The notes below the pieces were generated by a model. That model did not search any database. It was given only the letters and a program-made list of their open reading frames with translations, and was not told the DNA's origin. A stretch of 64,000 bases of DNA from Oscillospiraceae bacterium (lineage in GTDB: Bacteria; Bacillota; Clostridia; Oscillospirales; Oscillospiraceae), in NCBI GenBank assembly GCA_902761055.1, contig CACWIS010000005.1, forward strand, positions 95,248-159,247. Reading direction: 5' to 3'. The position numbers and the translations under genes were made by a program. Positions 1 to 8,094 of this stretch are shown one piece after another. Positions within the stretch are counted from its first letter, which is position 1. Every line of letters starts with the position of its first letter.

Positions 1-399
1 GGGCGAGCCGAAGAGATAGGCGAAGGGACGATCGTCGAAGGCGCGCAGCGTGTTCGCCGCGCTGTACGCGCCGGTGAGGGAGTTGAGGCGCAGGCGCCCG
101 CCGTCGATGACCGGCTCGCGCAGCGTCCAGAGCAGCATCGGGCAGTCAAAGCGGCGCAGCACCTCGGACATGTAGGCGGCGTTGGCGAAGGTCAGGTTCT
201 GAAAGACGATCAGATCGGGCGAGAGCGTATCGAGATACGCGCGCAGATCGTCGAGCGAAAGCAGCATTTTCTCCGGCACGGCGAAGCGCTCGTCGACGCC
301 GCGGAGCAGTTCGGCGGACAGCTCGAACTGCCGCTGGGCGCTTTCGAGATGGAAGGTCGGCACGCCGACCGGGATGTAAACGGGGGAGAAAGCTCTCAT
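1..399 (-). CDS. L-fucose/L-arabinose isomerase-like protein, N-terminal part (cut by window edge)
   Basis: The reading frame begins at ATG 399 behind a GGAGG site and stays open for 133 codons to the window edge, so only the N-terminal domain is visible. It starts MRAFSPVYIPVGVPTFHLES and contains a stretch ending in SLTGAYSAANTL. This looks like the FucI/AraA aldose-ketose isomerase fold, where a leading alpha/beta domain ends in a Gly/Ala-rich loop. It is transcribed divergently from the transketolase cluster and has its own promoter. In that setting it probably interconverts an aldose and a ketose for the pathway. The substrate is not known. The metal-binding C-terminal domain is outside the window, so the family call is moderate. 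Confidence 0.6.
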   Translation of the reverse strand, partial: MRAFSPVYIPVGVPTFHLESAQRQFELSAELLRGVDERFAVPEKMLLSLDDLRAYLDTLSPDLIVFQNLTFANAAYMSEVLRRFDCPMLLWTLREPVIDGGRLRLNSLTGAYSAANTLRAFDDRPFAYLFGSP

Positions 400-435
400 A
401 AAAACCTCCGAATTATTTAATAAACTCTGTGAAAC

Positions 436-464
436 ATCATAGCGTCCGCCGGCCGTGATGTCAA
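436..464 (-). promoter_or_regulatory. Sigma-A-type promoter of the FucI-like gene
   Basis: On the minus strand TTGACA is followed by a 17-bp spacer and TATGAT. It lies about 40 bp upstream of ATG 399. The palindrome TTATTTAATAAA at 413-424 lies between promoter and start and could be an operator. Confidence 0.7.
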
Positions 465-508
465 CAGGGAATGCGAAAAAGTTTTTCTTCTCTTTTCCCT
501 GTTCTCCC

Positions 509-537
509 TTGACAAAGCCATGTCCATGCATTACAAT
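509..537 (+). promoter_or_regulatory. Sigma-A-type promoter of the transketolase operon
   Basis: TTGACA (509-514), a 17-bp spacer and TACAAT (532-537) lie 44 bp upstream of the TTG start. This promoter is back-to-back with the divergent FucI-like promoter. Confidence 0.75.
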
Positions 538-568
538 CTGATTTAGTTAAACCTTTTAATCAAATCAG
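538..568 (+). promoter_or_regulatory. Palindromic operator overlapping transcription start and leader
   Basis: An inverted repeat has 14-bp arms (CTGATTTAGTTAAA and TTTAATCAAATCAG, two mismatches when folded) around CCT. It begins directly after the -10 box and ends inside the Shine-Dalgarno region, so a bound protein would block both initiation and elongation. AT-rich split palindromes of this kind are typical of ROK-family repressors such as XylR. The ROK gene at 4966 is the obvious candidate, by inference. Confidence 0.55.
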
Positions 569-581
569 GAGGACGATCACC

Positions 582-1409
582 TTGAACAACGATCTTAGAG
601 CCATTTGCAAGGATATCCGCTGCGATATCATGACCTGCATCGGCCATCTCGGCGTGGGTCACATCGGCGGCTGCCTCTCCATCGTAGAACTGCTCGCCGT
701 GCTGTATTACGAAGAGATGAACATCGACCCGGCCAACCCGAAGATGGAAGGCCGCGACCGCTTCGTCTGCTCGAAGGGCCACGCCGGCCCGGCCGTCTAC
801 GCGACGCTGGCCAACCGCGGCTACTTCCCCAAGAGCGAGCTGCTGACCCTCAACCGGGGCGGCACGCACCTGCCCAGCCACTGCGACATGAACCTCACCA
901 CCGGCATCGACATGACCACCGGCTCCCTCGGCCAGGGCTTCTCCTGCGCCGTCGGCGTCGCGCTCGGCTCGAAGCTGGAGAAGGACGGCGCCACGATCTT
1001 CGCCCTCGTCGGCGACGGCGAGTCCCAGGAAGGCCAGGTCTGGGAGGCGGCCATGTTCGCCGCGTCCAAGAAGCTCGACAACCTTGTCGGCTTCACCGAC
1101 TACAACAAGCTGCAGATCGACGACACCGTCGCGAAGGTCAACGACATTGCGCCTCTGTGCGACAAGTGGGCCGCCTTCGGCTGGAATGTCATCGACGTGG
1201 TCGACGGCAACGACGTCGACGAGGTCCTCGCCGCCGTACGCAAGGCCAAGAGCTTCCGCGGCAGCGGCAAGCCCACGATGGTCATTCTCAACACCGTCAA
1301 GGGCAAGGGCGTGAAGTGGATCGAGGAGCTCGGCGCCGGCAACCACAACACCAACATCAGCGAGGAGCAGGCCGAGGCCGCCATCCGCGAGATCAGAGGG
1401 GAGGACTGA
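582..1409 (+). CDS. Transketolase, N-terminal (TPP-binding) subunit
   Basis: This 275-aa protein is the first half of a two-subunit transketolase. It carries the thiamine-diphosphate site: GHLGVGHIGG near residues 21-30 and GDGESQEGQVWEAA near 144. The start is TTG 582, seven bases after AGGAGG; no ATG is better placed. The partner begins 4 bp downstream, as is usual for split transketolases. The pair moves a two-carbon ketol unit from a ketose to an aldose. The neighbours (RpiB-like isomerase, alcohol dehydrogenase, sugar isomerase, exporter, regulator) point to a dedicated catabolic route and not to the housekeeping pentose phosphate pathway. Confidence 0.9.
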   Translation: MNNDLRAICKDIRCDIMTCIGHLGVGHIGGCLSIVELLAVLYYEEMNIDPANPKMEGRDRFVCSKGHAGPAVYATLANRGYFPKSELLTLNRGGTHLPSHCDMNLTTGIDMTTGSLGQGFSCAVGVALGSKLEKDGATIFALVGDGESQEGQVWEAAMFAASKKLDNLVGFTDYNKLQIDDTVAKVNDIAPLCDKWAAFGWNVIDVVDGNDVDEVLAAVRKAKSFRGSGKPTMVILNTVKGKGVKWIEELGAGNHNTNISEEQAEAAIREIRGED

Positions 1410-1413
1410 TACA

Positions 1414-2337
1414 ATGGAAATGAGAGCTGCTTACGCCGAATGTCTGGCGAAGTTCATGGAGGAAGACCGTCACGTCGTCGTCCTCGACGCCGACCTGGCC
1501 AAGGCCAGCGGCACCCGCAAGCTGTACGAGCGTTTCCCCGAGCAGATGTTTGACTGCGGCGTGGCCGAGCAGGACATGGCCTCCATCGCCGCCGGTCTCT
1601 CCAGCTACGGCTTCAAGCCCTGGATCGAGAGCTTCACTCCCTTTGCCACGCGCCGCATCTGCGACCAGATCGCCATCTCCATCTCCTACGCCAAGCAGAA
1701 CGTCAAGATCGTCGGCACCGACCCCGGCATCTCCGCCGAGCTCAACGGCGGCACGCACATGAGCATGGAGGATATCGGCGTCGTGCGCTCGATCCCCGGC
1801 GTCGTGATCTTCGAGCCGGTCGACGAGACCCAGCTGCGCGCCGCGATGCCCGTGCTCAACGACTACTACGGGCCCGTGTACATGCGTCTGTTCCGCAAGG
1901 TCACGCCCGACGTCTTCGGCGAGGGCTACCGCTTCGATCTCTTCAAGGCCGACACGCTGCGCGAGGGTAAGGACCTCACGATCTTCGTCTCCGGCATGTT
2001 CACCCGCGACGTGATCGACGTCGCCGACGAGCTTGCCGCCGAGGGGCTCGACGTCGAGGTCGTCAACGTCCACACCATCAAGCCCATCGACCGCGAGACC
2101 GTGATCGCCTCCGCCCGCAAGACCGGCGCCGTGCTGACCGTGGAGAACCACAACATCGTCGGCGGTCTGCACTCGGCCGTGTGCGAGGCGCTCGCGCTCG
2201 AGCGCATCCCCGTCAGCGCTCTCGGCGTCGCCGACCGCTTCGGCGAGGTCGGCAAGATCCCCTACCTGCGCGAGGCCATGGGCCTGACGAAGGAAGACAT
2301 CCGCGCCGCGGCGAAGAAGGCCGCGGCCGCCAAGTAA
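1414..2337 (+). CDS. Transketolase, C-terminal subunit
   Basis: This 307-aa protein holds the pyrimidine-binding and C-terminal domains of transketolase. The catalytic glutamate is in FDCGVAEQDM near residue 50, and the typical ESFTPFATRR and GTDPGISAELNGGTH stretches follow. Start ATG 1414 lies 4 bp after the N-terminal subunit stop, so the two are translationally coupled and form one enzyme. A hairpin follows before the RpiB-like gene. Same operon and same uncertainty about the natural substrate as the partner. Confidence 0.9.
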   Translation: MEMRAAYAECLAKFMEEDRHVVVLDADLAKASGTRKLYERFPEQMFDCGVAEQDMASIAAGLSSYGFKPWIESFTPFATRRICDQIAISISYAKQNVKIVGTDPGISAELNGGTHMSMEDIGVVRSIPGVVIFEPVDETQLRAAMPVLNDYYGPVYMRLFRKVTPDVFGEGYRFDLFKADTLREGKDLTIFVSGMFTRDVIDVADELAAEGLDVEVVNVHTIKPIDRETVIASARKTGAVLTVENHNIVGGLHSAVCEALALERIPVSALGVADRFGEVGKIPYLREAMGLTKEDIRAAAKKAAAAK

Positions 2338-2358
2338 AAAACAAACAAAACAAGACCA

Positions 2359-2391
2359 GGAAACGCCGATCCGTATGCAATCGGCGTTTCC
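2359..2391 (+). terminator. Intercistronic hairpin between transketolase and RpiB-like genes
   Basis: GGAAACGCCGAT pairs with ATCGGCGTTTCC across a 9-nt loop. No U-tract follows, so it is more likely an attenuator or mRNA-stabilising structure than a full terminator. Confidence 0.45.
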
Positions 2392-2412
2392 CAATGAAAA
2401 GGAGTATTCACC

Positions 2413-2889
2413 ATGAAGATTGCGATCGGCAGCGATAAATCCGGCTTTTCCGCGAAGGAAGCCGTCAAGGCCTGGCTCGTCGAGGCGGGCGTCGAATTTG
2501 ACGACCTCGGCACGCAGGATCTCGACCACGTCGTGCCCTACTACGCCGTGGCGAACAAGGTCGCCCCGCTGGTGCAGAGCGGCACGTATGACAAGGCCGT
2601 GCTGATCTGCGGCACCGGCGCCGGCATGAGCGTCGTGGCCAACAAGTTCAAGGGCGTCTACGCCGTCGCCTGTGAGGGCGTGTACAGCGCCAAGATGGCC
2701 CGCGCGATCAACAACGCCAACGTCCTGTGCATGGGCGGCTGGATCGTCGGCCCGGAGATGGCCGTGGAGATGGTCAAGACCTTCCTCGCCACCGCCTGGT
2801 GCCAGGATCTCGAGGACTGGCGCAAGGAGAACATGAAGAAGTTTGCCGTGCAGGTCGCCGCGATCGAGGATTCCGTCTATGGCAAGTGA
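2413..2889 (+). CDS. RpiB/LacAB-family sugar isomerase with altered phosphate-site residues
   Basis: At 158 aa this has normal RpiB length and fold signature, including the catalytic cysteine loop LICGTGAGMS near residue 69. Ribose-5-phosphate isomerase B normally has SDHAG near the N-terminus and HNNAN after the active site. Here the corresponding sequences are SDKSG and INNAN, so both conserved histidines are missing. I infer an aldose-ketose isomerase whose substrate is not an ordinary pentose 5-phosphate. The stop overlaps the alcohol dehydrogenase start by 11 bp, so the genes are coupled. Start ATG 2413 follows AAAGGAG. Confidence 0.85.
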   Translation: MKIAIGSDKSGFSAKEAVKAWLVEAGVEFDDLGTQDLDHVVPYYAVANKVAPLVQSGTYDKAVLICGTGAGMSVVANKFKGVYAVACEGVYSAKMARAINNANVLCMGGWIVGPEMAVEMVKTFLATAWCQDLEDWRKENMKKFAVQVAAIEDSVYGK

Positions 2890-3976
2890 TTTCGTTTATT
2901 CCCAGCCGGTCAGGATCTATTTTGGCGAAGGGAAATTCGCCTCTCTCGGCGAGATCCTTGACGAGCTCGGCGCGAAGCGCTGCGTCGTCGCCTGCGGAAA
3001 GCACTTCGCCCCGGAGGCCGAGGCGCTGCGCGGCAGGCTCGACGCGATCGTCGGCGTGTTCGGCGGCGTGGAGCAGAACCCGCAGCTGAGCGGCATCGAG
3101 GAGACCGTGCGCCTGTGCCGCAAGCTGCAGGCGGACACCGTCATCGGCATCGGCGGCGGCAGCTCGCTCGACACCGCGAAGTTCGCCGCGGCCGTCACGC
3201 TCGGCGAGGGCGAGCCGCTGGAGTACTACCGCGGCGTGCGCCCCTTCCCCGCCGAGCGGCTGAACATCATCGCCGTGCCGACCACCGCCGGCACCGGCAG
3301 CGAGGTCACGCAGGTCTCCGTCGTGTCGCACGGCACGGAGAAGAAGACGATCAACAACCCCGTCTTCATGCCCCGCGCCGCGATCGTCGACCCGCTGCTC
3401 TCGAGCACCGTGCCGCCGCGCACGACGATGAACACCGGCCTCGACGCGCTGGCCCACGCCCTGGAGGGCTACTGGAGCCGCAACCATCAGCCGATCTCCG
3501 ATCTCATGGCCATCGAGGCCGTGCGGATCATCCTCTCGAACCTCGAGACCGCCTGGCGCGACGGCTCGAACCGGGAAGCGCGCGCCAACATGGCCTATGC
3601 CGCGCTGCTCGGCGGCCTGTCCTTCGCGCTGCCCAAGACCGCGGCCAGCCACGCCTGCAGCTATCCCCTCTCCGAGGATTACCACCTGCCGCACGGCGAG
3701 GCCTGCGCCTTCACGCTCGACTCTCTCGTGCGCATCAACGCCGACGAGCGGCTGGAGTATCTCTGCCGCGCCGTCGGGCTGAAGGATACCGAAGAGCTCG
3801 CGCAGCGCATCGCCGCGCTCAAGGCGCTCGGCGGGCTGCGCACGCGCCTTTCCGATCTCGGCGAGGTCGATCTCGGCAAGCTCTGCCGCGACTGCGCCGC
3901 GCATCCTCTGATGAACAACAACCCCGTCCGCATGGACGAGGACGCGCTGCGGAGGATGTTTGAAGCGCTGAAATGA
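2879..3976 (+). CDS. Iron-containing alcohol dehydrogenase (group III)
   Basis: This 365-aa NAD(P)-dependent oxidoreductase starts MASDFVYSQPVRIYFG. It has the nucleotide-binding GIGGGSSLDTAK and PTTAGTGSE loops. The metal ligands are seen in GLDALAHALEGY (Asp and His) and in ASHACSYPLSEDYHLPHGEA (two His). An in-frame GTG or ATG upstream would add residues unlike the family, so ATG 2879 is chosen. It overlaps the upstream stop by 11 bp and the downstream transporter by 4 bp. In this operon it probably reduces an aldehyde product of the transketolase reaction to regenerate NAD(P)+. Confidence 0.88.
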   Translation: MASDFVYSQPVRIYFGEGKFASLGEILDELGAKRCVVACGKHFAPEAEALRGRLDAIVGVFGGVEQNPQLSGIEETVRLCRKLQADTVIGIGGGSSLDTAKFAAAVTLGEGEPLEYYRGVRPFPAERLNIIAVPTTAGTGSEVTQVSVVSHGTEKKTINNPVFMPRAAIVDPLLSSTVPPRTTMNTGLDALAHALEGYWSRNHQPISDLMAIEAVRIILSNLETAWRDGSNREARANMAYAALLGGLSFALPKTAASHACSYPLSEDYHLPHGEACAFTLDSLVRINADERLEYLCRAVGLKDTEELAQRIAALKALGGLRTRLSDLGEVDLGKLCRDCAAHPLMNNNPVRMDEDALRRMFEALK

Positions 3977-4944
3977 AAGCTGGTCTGAAAAACGCGGGCA
4001 TGATCGGCGCGATGGTCGTCTCCTGGTCGATCTACTACGCCGTGTCCAAGGTCATGGTGGCCGCGACGGGCTCGCCCTTCCTGGCGGGCTTCCTGCTGCG
4101 CAGCGCCGCGCTGCTGTTCCTCACCGCGCAGCTGCTGCTCGACGGGAACTTCCGGCGTCTGTTCCACCAAGGCAAGGCCGTGTATATCCTGCTGCTGATC
4201 GGCCTGTTCGGCTTCCTGCTGGACGTGTTTGCCAATCTCGGCTACCAGGGCGGCAGCCTGAGCACCGGCACGGCCCTTCTCAAGACCGACGTGCTGATGG
4301 TCAATCTCGTGACCGTGATCCTCTATCACAAGAAGCTCTATCTTTCCGACTGGGTCGGCACGCTCGTCATGCTCTTCGGCGTGCTGCTCGTGCTGGGGGT
4401 GGACTTCTCCGGCATGCGCTTCAACGCGCACGACCTTTTCTTCATTCTCAGCGCGATGTGCGTCACCGCCAACGCCTTTATCATCAAGACGGCGCAGGAG
4501 CGCTACCGCGAGGACGCCGACATGATCTCGTACTACAACAACTTCGTCGTGCTCGTCCTCTTCGGCTTCGCGGCCTCCTTCGCGGGCGATCTGCGTCTGC
4601 CCGCGCCGGGCACGCTGCGCGGCTTCTGGTGGCTGGTGCTGCTCGGCGGCCTCGCGCAGACCGGCATCTACTTCTTCTACTACCGCAACCTCAAGCACTA
4701 TGAGGTCTGGATCGTCAAGCTCTATCTGCTGCTGATGCCGATCGTCAGCTGCTTCATCGGCGTGACTTTCCTCGGCGAGGAGCTGACGATGAAAAAAGCG
4801 ATCGGCATCCTGGTCGTGCTGCTCGGCGCGGCGGTGATCCTGCTGCGCAGCCGCCTTCACCGCGAGGAGAACACGCCGGACGATCAGCTGCGGCACCGCA
4901 GCCTCCATCACCATGAGCACCGCGTCAGGGACCTGCGCCGCTGA
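3973..4944 (+). CDS. EamA/DMT-superfamily transporter
   Basis: This 323-aa membrane protein has about ten hydrophobic segments in two EamA-like halves. The first is near residues 10-30 and the last is the LVVLLGAAVILL segment near 285. It ends in a charged, histidine-rich cytoplasmic tail (RHRSLHHHEHRVRDLRR). Start ATG 3973 overlaps the dehydrogenase stop by 4 bp. DMT transporters move small metabolites and often export end products. Here it is the natural candidate to export the product of the cluster or import its substrate. Direction and substrate cannot be read from sequence. Confidence 0.82.
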   Translation: MKAGLKNAGMIGAMVVSWSIYYAVSKVMVAATGSPFLAGFLLRSAALLFLTAQLLLDGNFRRLFHQGKAVYILLLIGLFGFLLDVFANLGYQGGSLSTGTALLKTDVLMVNLVTVILYHKKLYLSDWVGTLVMLFGVLLVLGVDFSGMRFNAHDLFFILSAMCVTANAFIIKTAQERYREDADMISYYNNFVVLVLFGFAASFAGDLRLPAPGTLRGFWWLVLLGGLAQTGIYFFYYRNLKHYEVWIVKLYLLLMPIVSCFIGVTFLGEELTMKKAIGILVVLLGAAVILLRSRLHREENTPDDQLRHRSLHHHEHRVRDLRR

Positions 4945-4965
4945 ACTGCAACGGGGGTGAGACAA

Positions 4966-6186
4966 ATGCCCTATGAAGGCGACAATATGATGGGCGTCAA
5001 GCGCACGAACCGCAGCGCGGCTCTGCGCATCCTGCACGAGCGCGGCAGCATGTCGCGCAAGCGCCTCTCGGAGAGCATCAAGCTCACGCCCGCCGCCATC
5101 ACGAAGATCGTCGGCGAGATGATCGCCGAGGGTCTGCTGACCGAAGGCAGTCTCCTGCCCGGCAGCGGCGTCGGCCGCCGTGAGGTCATGGTCGAGCTCA
5201 ATTCCCGCGCCCGCGTGGCGCCCGGTATTTTCATCAACCTGCGTCAGGCCGTCGTCTCGGCCGTATGGCTGGACGGCTCGGTCCTGTTTGACGAGTCGAT
5301 CCCCCTGCCTGTGCGCGCGCCGGCGGACGAGAGCGTCGCCATGCTCTGCCGCCGTCTCATGGAGCTGTGCGCCGAGCACGGTCTGGAGCGGGAGCGCATG
5401 CTCCCCGTCGGCGTCGCGATGCGCGGCGTGCTCTCGCCGGACGGACGCGTCGTCCGCAGCAGCTTCGGCGCGCTCGACGCCGCGGACTATCCGGTCTGCC
5501 AGCGCGTCGAAGAGCTGACCGGCCTGCCCTGCCTGATGCACAACAACGTCCGCGCGCTCTTTGCCGCGCAGATGTTCCTCTCCGGCGACCACGAGCTCTC
5601 CAGCCAGTTCTTCCTGCGCTGCGAGGCCGGCATCGGCGCCTCCTTTGCGATCGGCGAGCAGATCTGGCTCGGCAGCTCCGGACAGTGCGCCGAGATCGGC
5701 CACATCCCCGTGGTCAGGCGCGGCGGAAAGCCCTGCTCCTGCGGCAAGAGCGGCTGTCTCGAAACGATCGCCTCGCCGAGCGCGATGGTGCAGGATGCGC
5801 TCGCGCTGCTCGACGAGGGCCGCGCGCCGATCCTCGGGCGTCTCGCGGAGGGACGCGGCCGCGGCGCGCTGGATCTCGAGGACGTTTTTGAGGCCGCGCG
5901 CAGCGGCGACGGCGAGATCGCCGCGCTGGTCGACCGCGCGGCAGAGACGCTCGCCGCGGCGCTCAAGGGCGTGATCTACGCGCTTGATCCCGGCAAGATC
6001 GTACTCTACGGGCGGATGTTCGAGAACCCCTACTATCTCTCCAAGCTCATCGCCGAGATGCGCGAGGGCGTGGACTCCGGACACAACGTGCCGATCGAAA
6101 AGAGCCGCCTCAACCACAAGCTGGAGGACAAGGCGGCGGGGCTCCTCTCCGTCGAGGACTTTTTTGAAAAGGGCGGCCTGCTCTGA
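4966..6186 (+). CDS. ROK-family transcriptional regulator
   Basis: This 406-aa protein has an N-terminal winged helix (residues about 10-65, with MSRKRLSESIKLTPAAITKI as recognition region) and a ROK sugar-kinase-like domain. The zinc motif CSCGKSGCLE is near residue 257. ATG 4966 is chosen over an in-frame GTG at 4957 because the GGGGTGAG site would overlap that GTG. It closes the operon and is the likely regulator of the palindrome at 538-568, released by a sugar or sugar-derived ligand. The ROK domain here probably acts as a sensor; no kinase activity is implied. Confidence 0.88.
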   Translation: MPYEGDNMMGVKRTNRSAALRILHERGSMSRKRLSESIKLTPAAITKIVGEMIAEGLLTEGSLLPGSGVGRREVMVELNSRARVAPGIFINLRQAVVSAVWLDGSVLFDESIPLPVRAPADESVAMLCRRLMELCAEHGLERERMLPVGVAMRGVLSPDGRVVRSSFGALDAADYPVCQRVEELTGLPCLMHNNVRALFAAQMFLSGDHELSSQFFLRCEAGIGASFAIGEQIWLGSSGQCAEIGHIPVVRRGGKPCSCGKSGCLETIASPSAMVQDALALLDEGRAPILGRLAEGRGRGALDLEDVFEAARSGDGEIAALVDRAAETLAAALKGVIYALDPGKIVLYGRMFENPYYLSKLIAEMREGVDSGHNVPIEKSRLNHKLEDKAAGLLSVEDFFEKGGLL

Positions 6187-6259
6187 AGCGGGCGCCGGGC
6201 GGTACGCCGCCGGCGTTCCGTCCCCGCATTTCGCCCTGCCCGTTCTCCTTTATGTTTGA

Positions 6260-6299
6260 CAGCAAAGCTCCGGACGTGTCCGGGGCTTTGCTTTTTTTT
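6260..6299 (+). terminator. Rho-independent terminator after the ROK gene
   Basis: AGCAAAGCTCCGGAC pairs with the downstream GTCCGGGGCTTTGCT and is followed by a run of eight T. It ends the carbon cluster. Confidence 0.8.
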
Positions 6300-6316
6300 C
6301 TTTTCTATGCTATGAT
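6288..6316 (+). promoter_or_regulatory. Promoter of the flavoprotein operon
   Basis: TTGCTT, a 17-bp spacer and TATGAT. The -35 box is built from the distal arm and T-tract of the preceding terminator. It lies about 27 bp upstream of ATG 6343. Confidence 0.55.
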
Positions 6317-6342
6317 GGAGAAAAAAGCAAGGAGAGATCACC

Positions 6343-6966
6343 ATGAAGGTTTTAGTCATCAACGGCAGCCCGCACGTTCACGGCTGCACGGCCCGCGCGC
6401 TTGACGAGGTCGTCGCGGCCCTGAACGCCGAGGGCGTCGAGACCGAGCTGCTGCAGGTCGGCAGCGCGAAGATCAGCGGCTGTCTCGCCTGCCGCGTCTG
6501 CCACAGGACCGGCGCGTGCGTGCAGAACGACCTGGTCAACGAGGCCGCGGCGAAGCTGCGGGAGGCGGACGGGCTGCTCGTCGGCAGTCCCGTGTACTAC
6601 GCCTCGCCCAACGGCACGCTGATCTCTTTTCTGGACCGTCTGTTTTACTCCTCCGAAGGCACGCTGCAGAACAAGGTCGGCGCGGCCGTCGTCAGCTGCC
6701 GCCGCGGCGGCGCGGCAAGCGCTTTCGACGTGCTGAACAAATACTTCACGATCGCGGGCATGCACGTGGCCTCCTCGACCTACTGGAACAGCGTGCACGG
6801 CTTCACCGCCGCGGATGTGGAAAAGGATCTCGAAGGGCTGCAGACCATGCGCAACCTCGGCCGCAGCATGGCCTTTCTGCTCAAATCTCTCGCCGACGGC
6901 AGGGAACGCATGGGCGCTCCGGTCCTTGACCGCACGGCCTTCACGAGCTTCCCCGACGGGAAATAA
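6343..6966 (+). CDS. Flavodoxin-fold NAD(P)H-dependent FMN reductase family protein
   Basis: This 207-aa protein begins with the FMN-phosphate loop MKVLVINGSPHVHGCT. It continues with the cysteine-rich stretch CLACRVCHRTGACVQND (residues about 47-63) and LVGSPVYYASPNG, as in iron-sulfur-flavoprotein-like oxidoreductases that reduce quinones, nitro- or azo-compounds. The cysteine spacing could bind a cluster or simply be conserved; ligand binding is not certain. It has a clear promoter and AAGGAG site. The DUF1653 gene follows after 12 bp and is probably co-transcribed. Confidence 0.82.
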   Translation: MKVLVINGSPHVHGCTARALDEVVAALNAEGVETELLQVGSAKISGCLACRVCHRTGACVQNDLVNEAAAKLREADGLLVGSPVYYASPNGTLISFLDRLFYSSEGTLQNKVGAAVVSCRRGGAASAFDVLNKYFTIAGMHVASSTYWNSVHGFTAADVEKDLEGLQTMRNLGRSMAFLLKSLADGRERMGAPVLDRTAFTSFPDGK

Positions 6967-6978
6967 GGAGGAAAAACG

Positions 6979-7251
6979 ATGGAAGAACGAGCATTCAAAA
7001 CCGGCGACATCGTGCGTCACTTCAAGCGCGAGACCGTCGATCCCGCGTCCGATCTCTATCTTTACATGATCGTCGGCGTCGCGAAGCACAGCGAGACAGG
7101 CGAGGAGCTGATGGTATACAGCCCCCTCTACGGCGAGGGCGGACTTTACGTGCGCCCGCTGGACATGTTCCTCTCCGAGGTCGACCACGCGAAATACCCG
7201 CAGATCCGGCAGAAATACCGCTTTGAACTTGAAGAGCGGCCGGAGGAATAA
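6979..7251 (+). CDS. DUF1653 family protein
   Basis: This 90-aa soluble protein has the compact DUF1653 pattern: [30 protein letters not shown], and [14 protein letters not shown]. Its function is not established. Family members are small, often single-domain proteins in Firmicutes. The start has a GGAGG site 7 bp upstream, and the gene sits 12 bp behind the flavoprotein. A GC-rich hairpin follows. Confidence 0.8.
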   Translation: MEERAFKTGDIVRHFKRETVDPASDLYLYMIVGVAKHSETGEELMVYSPLYGEGGLYVRPLDMFLSEVDHAKYPQIRQKYRFELEERPEE

Positions 7252-7262
7252 CACGACCGTAC

Positions 7263-7287
7263 AGCGCCGCCTCACAGAGGCGGCGCT
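7263..7287 (+). terminator. GC-rich hairpin after the DUF1653 gene
   Basis: AGCGCCGCCTC pairs perfectly with GAGGCGGCGCT over a 3-nt loop. The T-tract is poor (TTGATGTTTG), so termination may be partial. Confidence 0.5.
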
Positions 7288-7315
7288 TGATGTTTGCTCT
7301 GCGATGTGGTATGCT
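7287..7315 (+). promoter_or_regulatory. Promoter of trmB-xth-dus
   Basis: TTGATG, a 17-bp spacer and TATGCT lie 29 bp upstream of the trmB start. The -35 box overlaps the end of the preceding hairpin. Confidence 0.5.
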
Positions 7316-7344
7316 GGATCAGATAGGATTGGAGCGTGATTTCC

Positions 7345-8094
7345 TTGCGGATGAGAAGAAAACCCAATCTCGACGCGCGGCTGGAGCGCTGCGCGGGTCA
7401 GCTCGTCGAGCGGCCGGAGGAATACGCAGGCCGCTGGCGCGAGGCCTTCGGCGGCTATGCGGCCGTGGAGGTCGAGCTCGGCTGCGGCAAAGGCCGCTTC
7501 ACGGCGGACGCGGCCGAGGCCGCGCCGGAGACGCTGCTCGTCGCCGTTGAGCGCGATCCGAGCGCGCTCGTCATGGCCATGGAGCTTGCGCGCGCGCGGG
7601 AGCTGCGGAACATCCGCTTCATCCTTGGCGACGTCGGCATGCTCGGCGGGCTTTTCGCCCCCGGCGAGGTCGGTCGGATCTATCTCAACTTCCCCGACCC
7701 CTGGCCGAAGAGCCGCGACGCCAAGCTGCGCCTGACCGCGCCGAACTTCCTGCGGCGCTATGCCGCCGTCCTCGCCGCGGGCGGCGAGCTGTGGTTCAAG
7801 ACCGACAACACGCCCCTCTTCGACTGGTCGCTCAATCAGTTCTCTGCCGAGGGCTGGACGCTGCGGGACGTCACGCACGATCTGCACGCGAACGGCCTTA
7901 CCGGCATCCTGACCGGCTACGAGGCGAAGTTCGTCGCCGAGGGGCTGAAGATCAACCGCCTGGTCGCCGTGAAGGCGGCCGGCACAAAGACCCTGGACGA
8001 CGGCGAGGTGCCGCGGCTGCGCAACGCCTCGCTGTGCGACGCGCGGGGCTACGAGGAGAGCGTCGAGACGAACGCGAAAAAGGAGCGGGCATGA
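7345..8094 (+). CDS. trmB: tRNA (guanine-N7-)-methyltransferase
   Basis: This 249-aa SAM-dependent methyltransferase makes m7G46 in tRNA. It shows the SAM loop ELGCGKGRF and the TrmB hallmark NFPDPWPKSRD. TTG 7345 is preferred because it lies 10 bp after GGAG and gives the family-typical N-terminus MRMRRKP. A GTG at 7336 touches the Shine-Dalgarno site and an ATG at 7351 is 16 bp away. The tail (about residues 215-249) extends beyond the usual TrmB core. The stop overlaps the exonuclease start (ATGA). Confidence 0.9.
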   Translation: MRMRRKPNLDARLERCAGQLVERPEEYAGRWREAFGGYAAVEVELGCGKGRFTADAAEAAPETLLVAVERDPSALVMAMELARARELRNIRFILGDVGMLGGLFAPGEVGRIYLNFPDPWPKSRDAKLRLTAPNFLRRYAAVLAAGGELWFKTDNTPLFDWSLNQFSAEGWTLRDVTHDLHANGLTGILTGYEAKFVAEGLKINRLVAVKAAGTKTLDDGEVPRLRNASLCDARGYEESVETNAKKERA

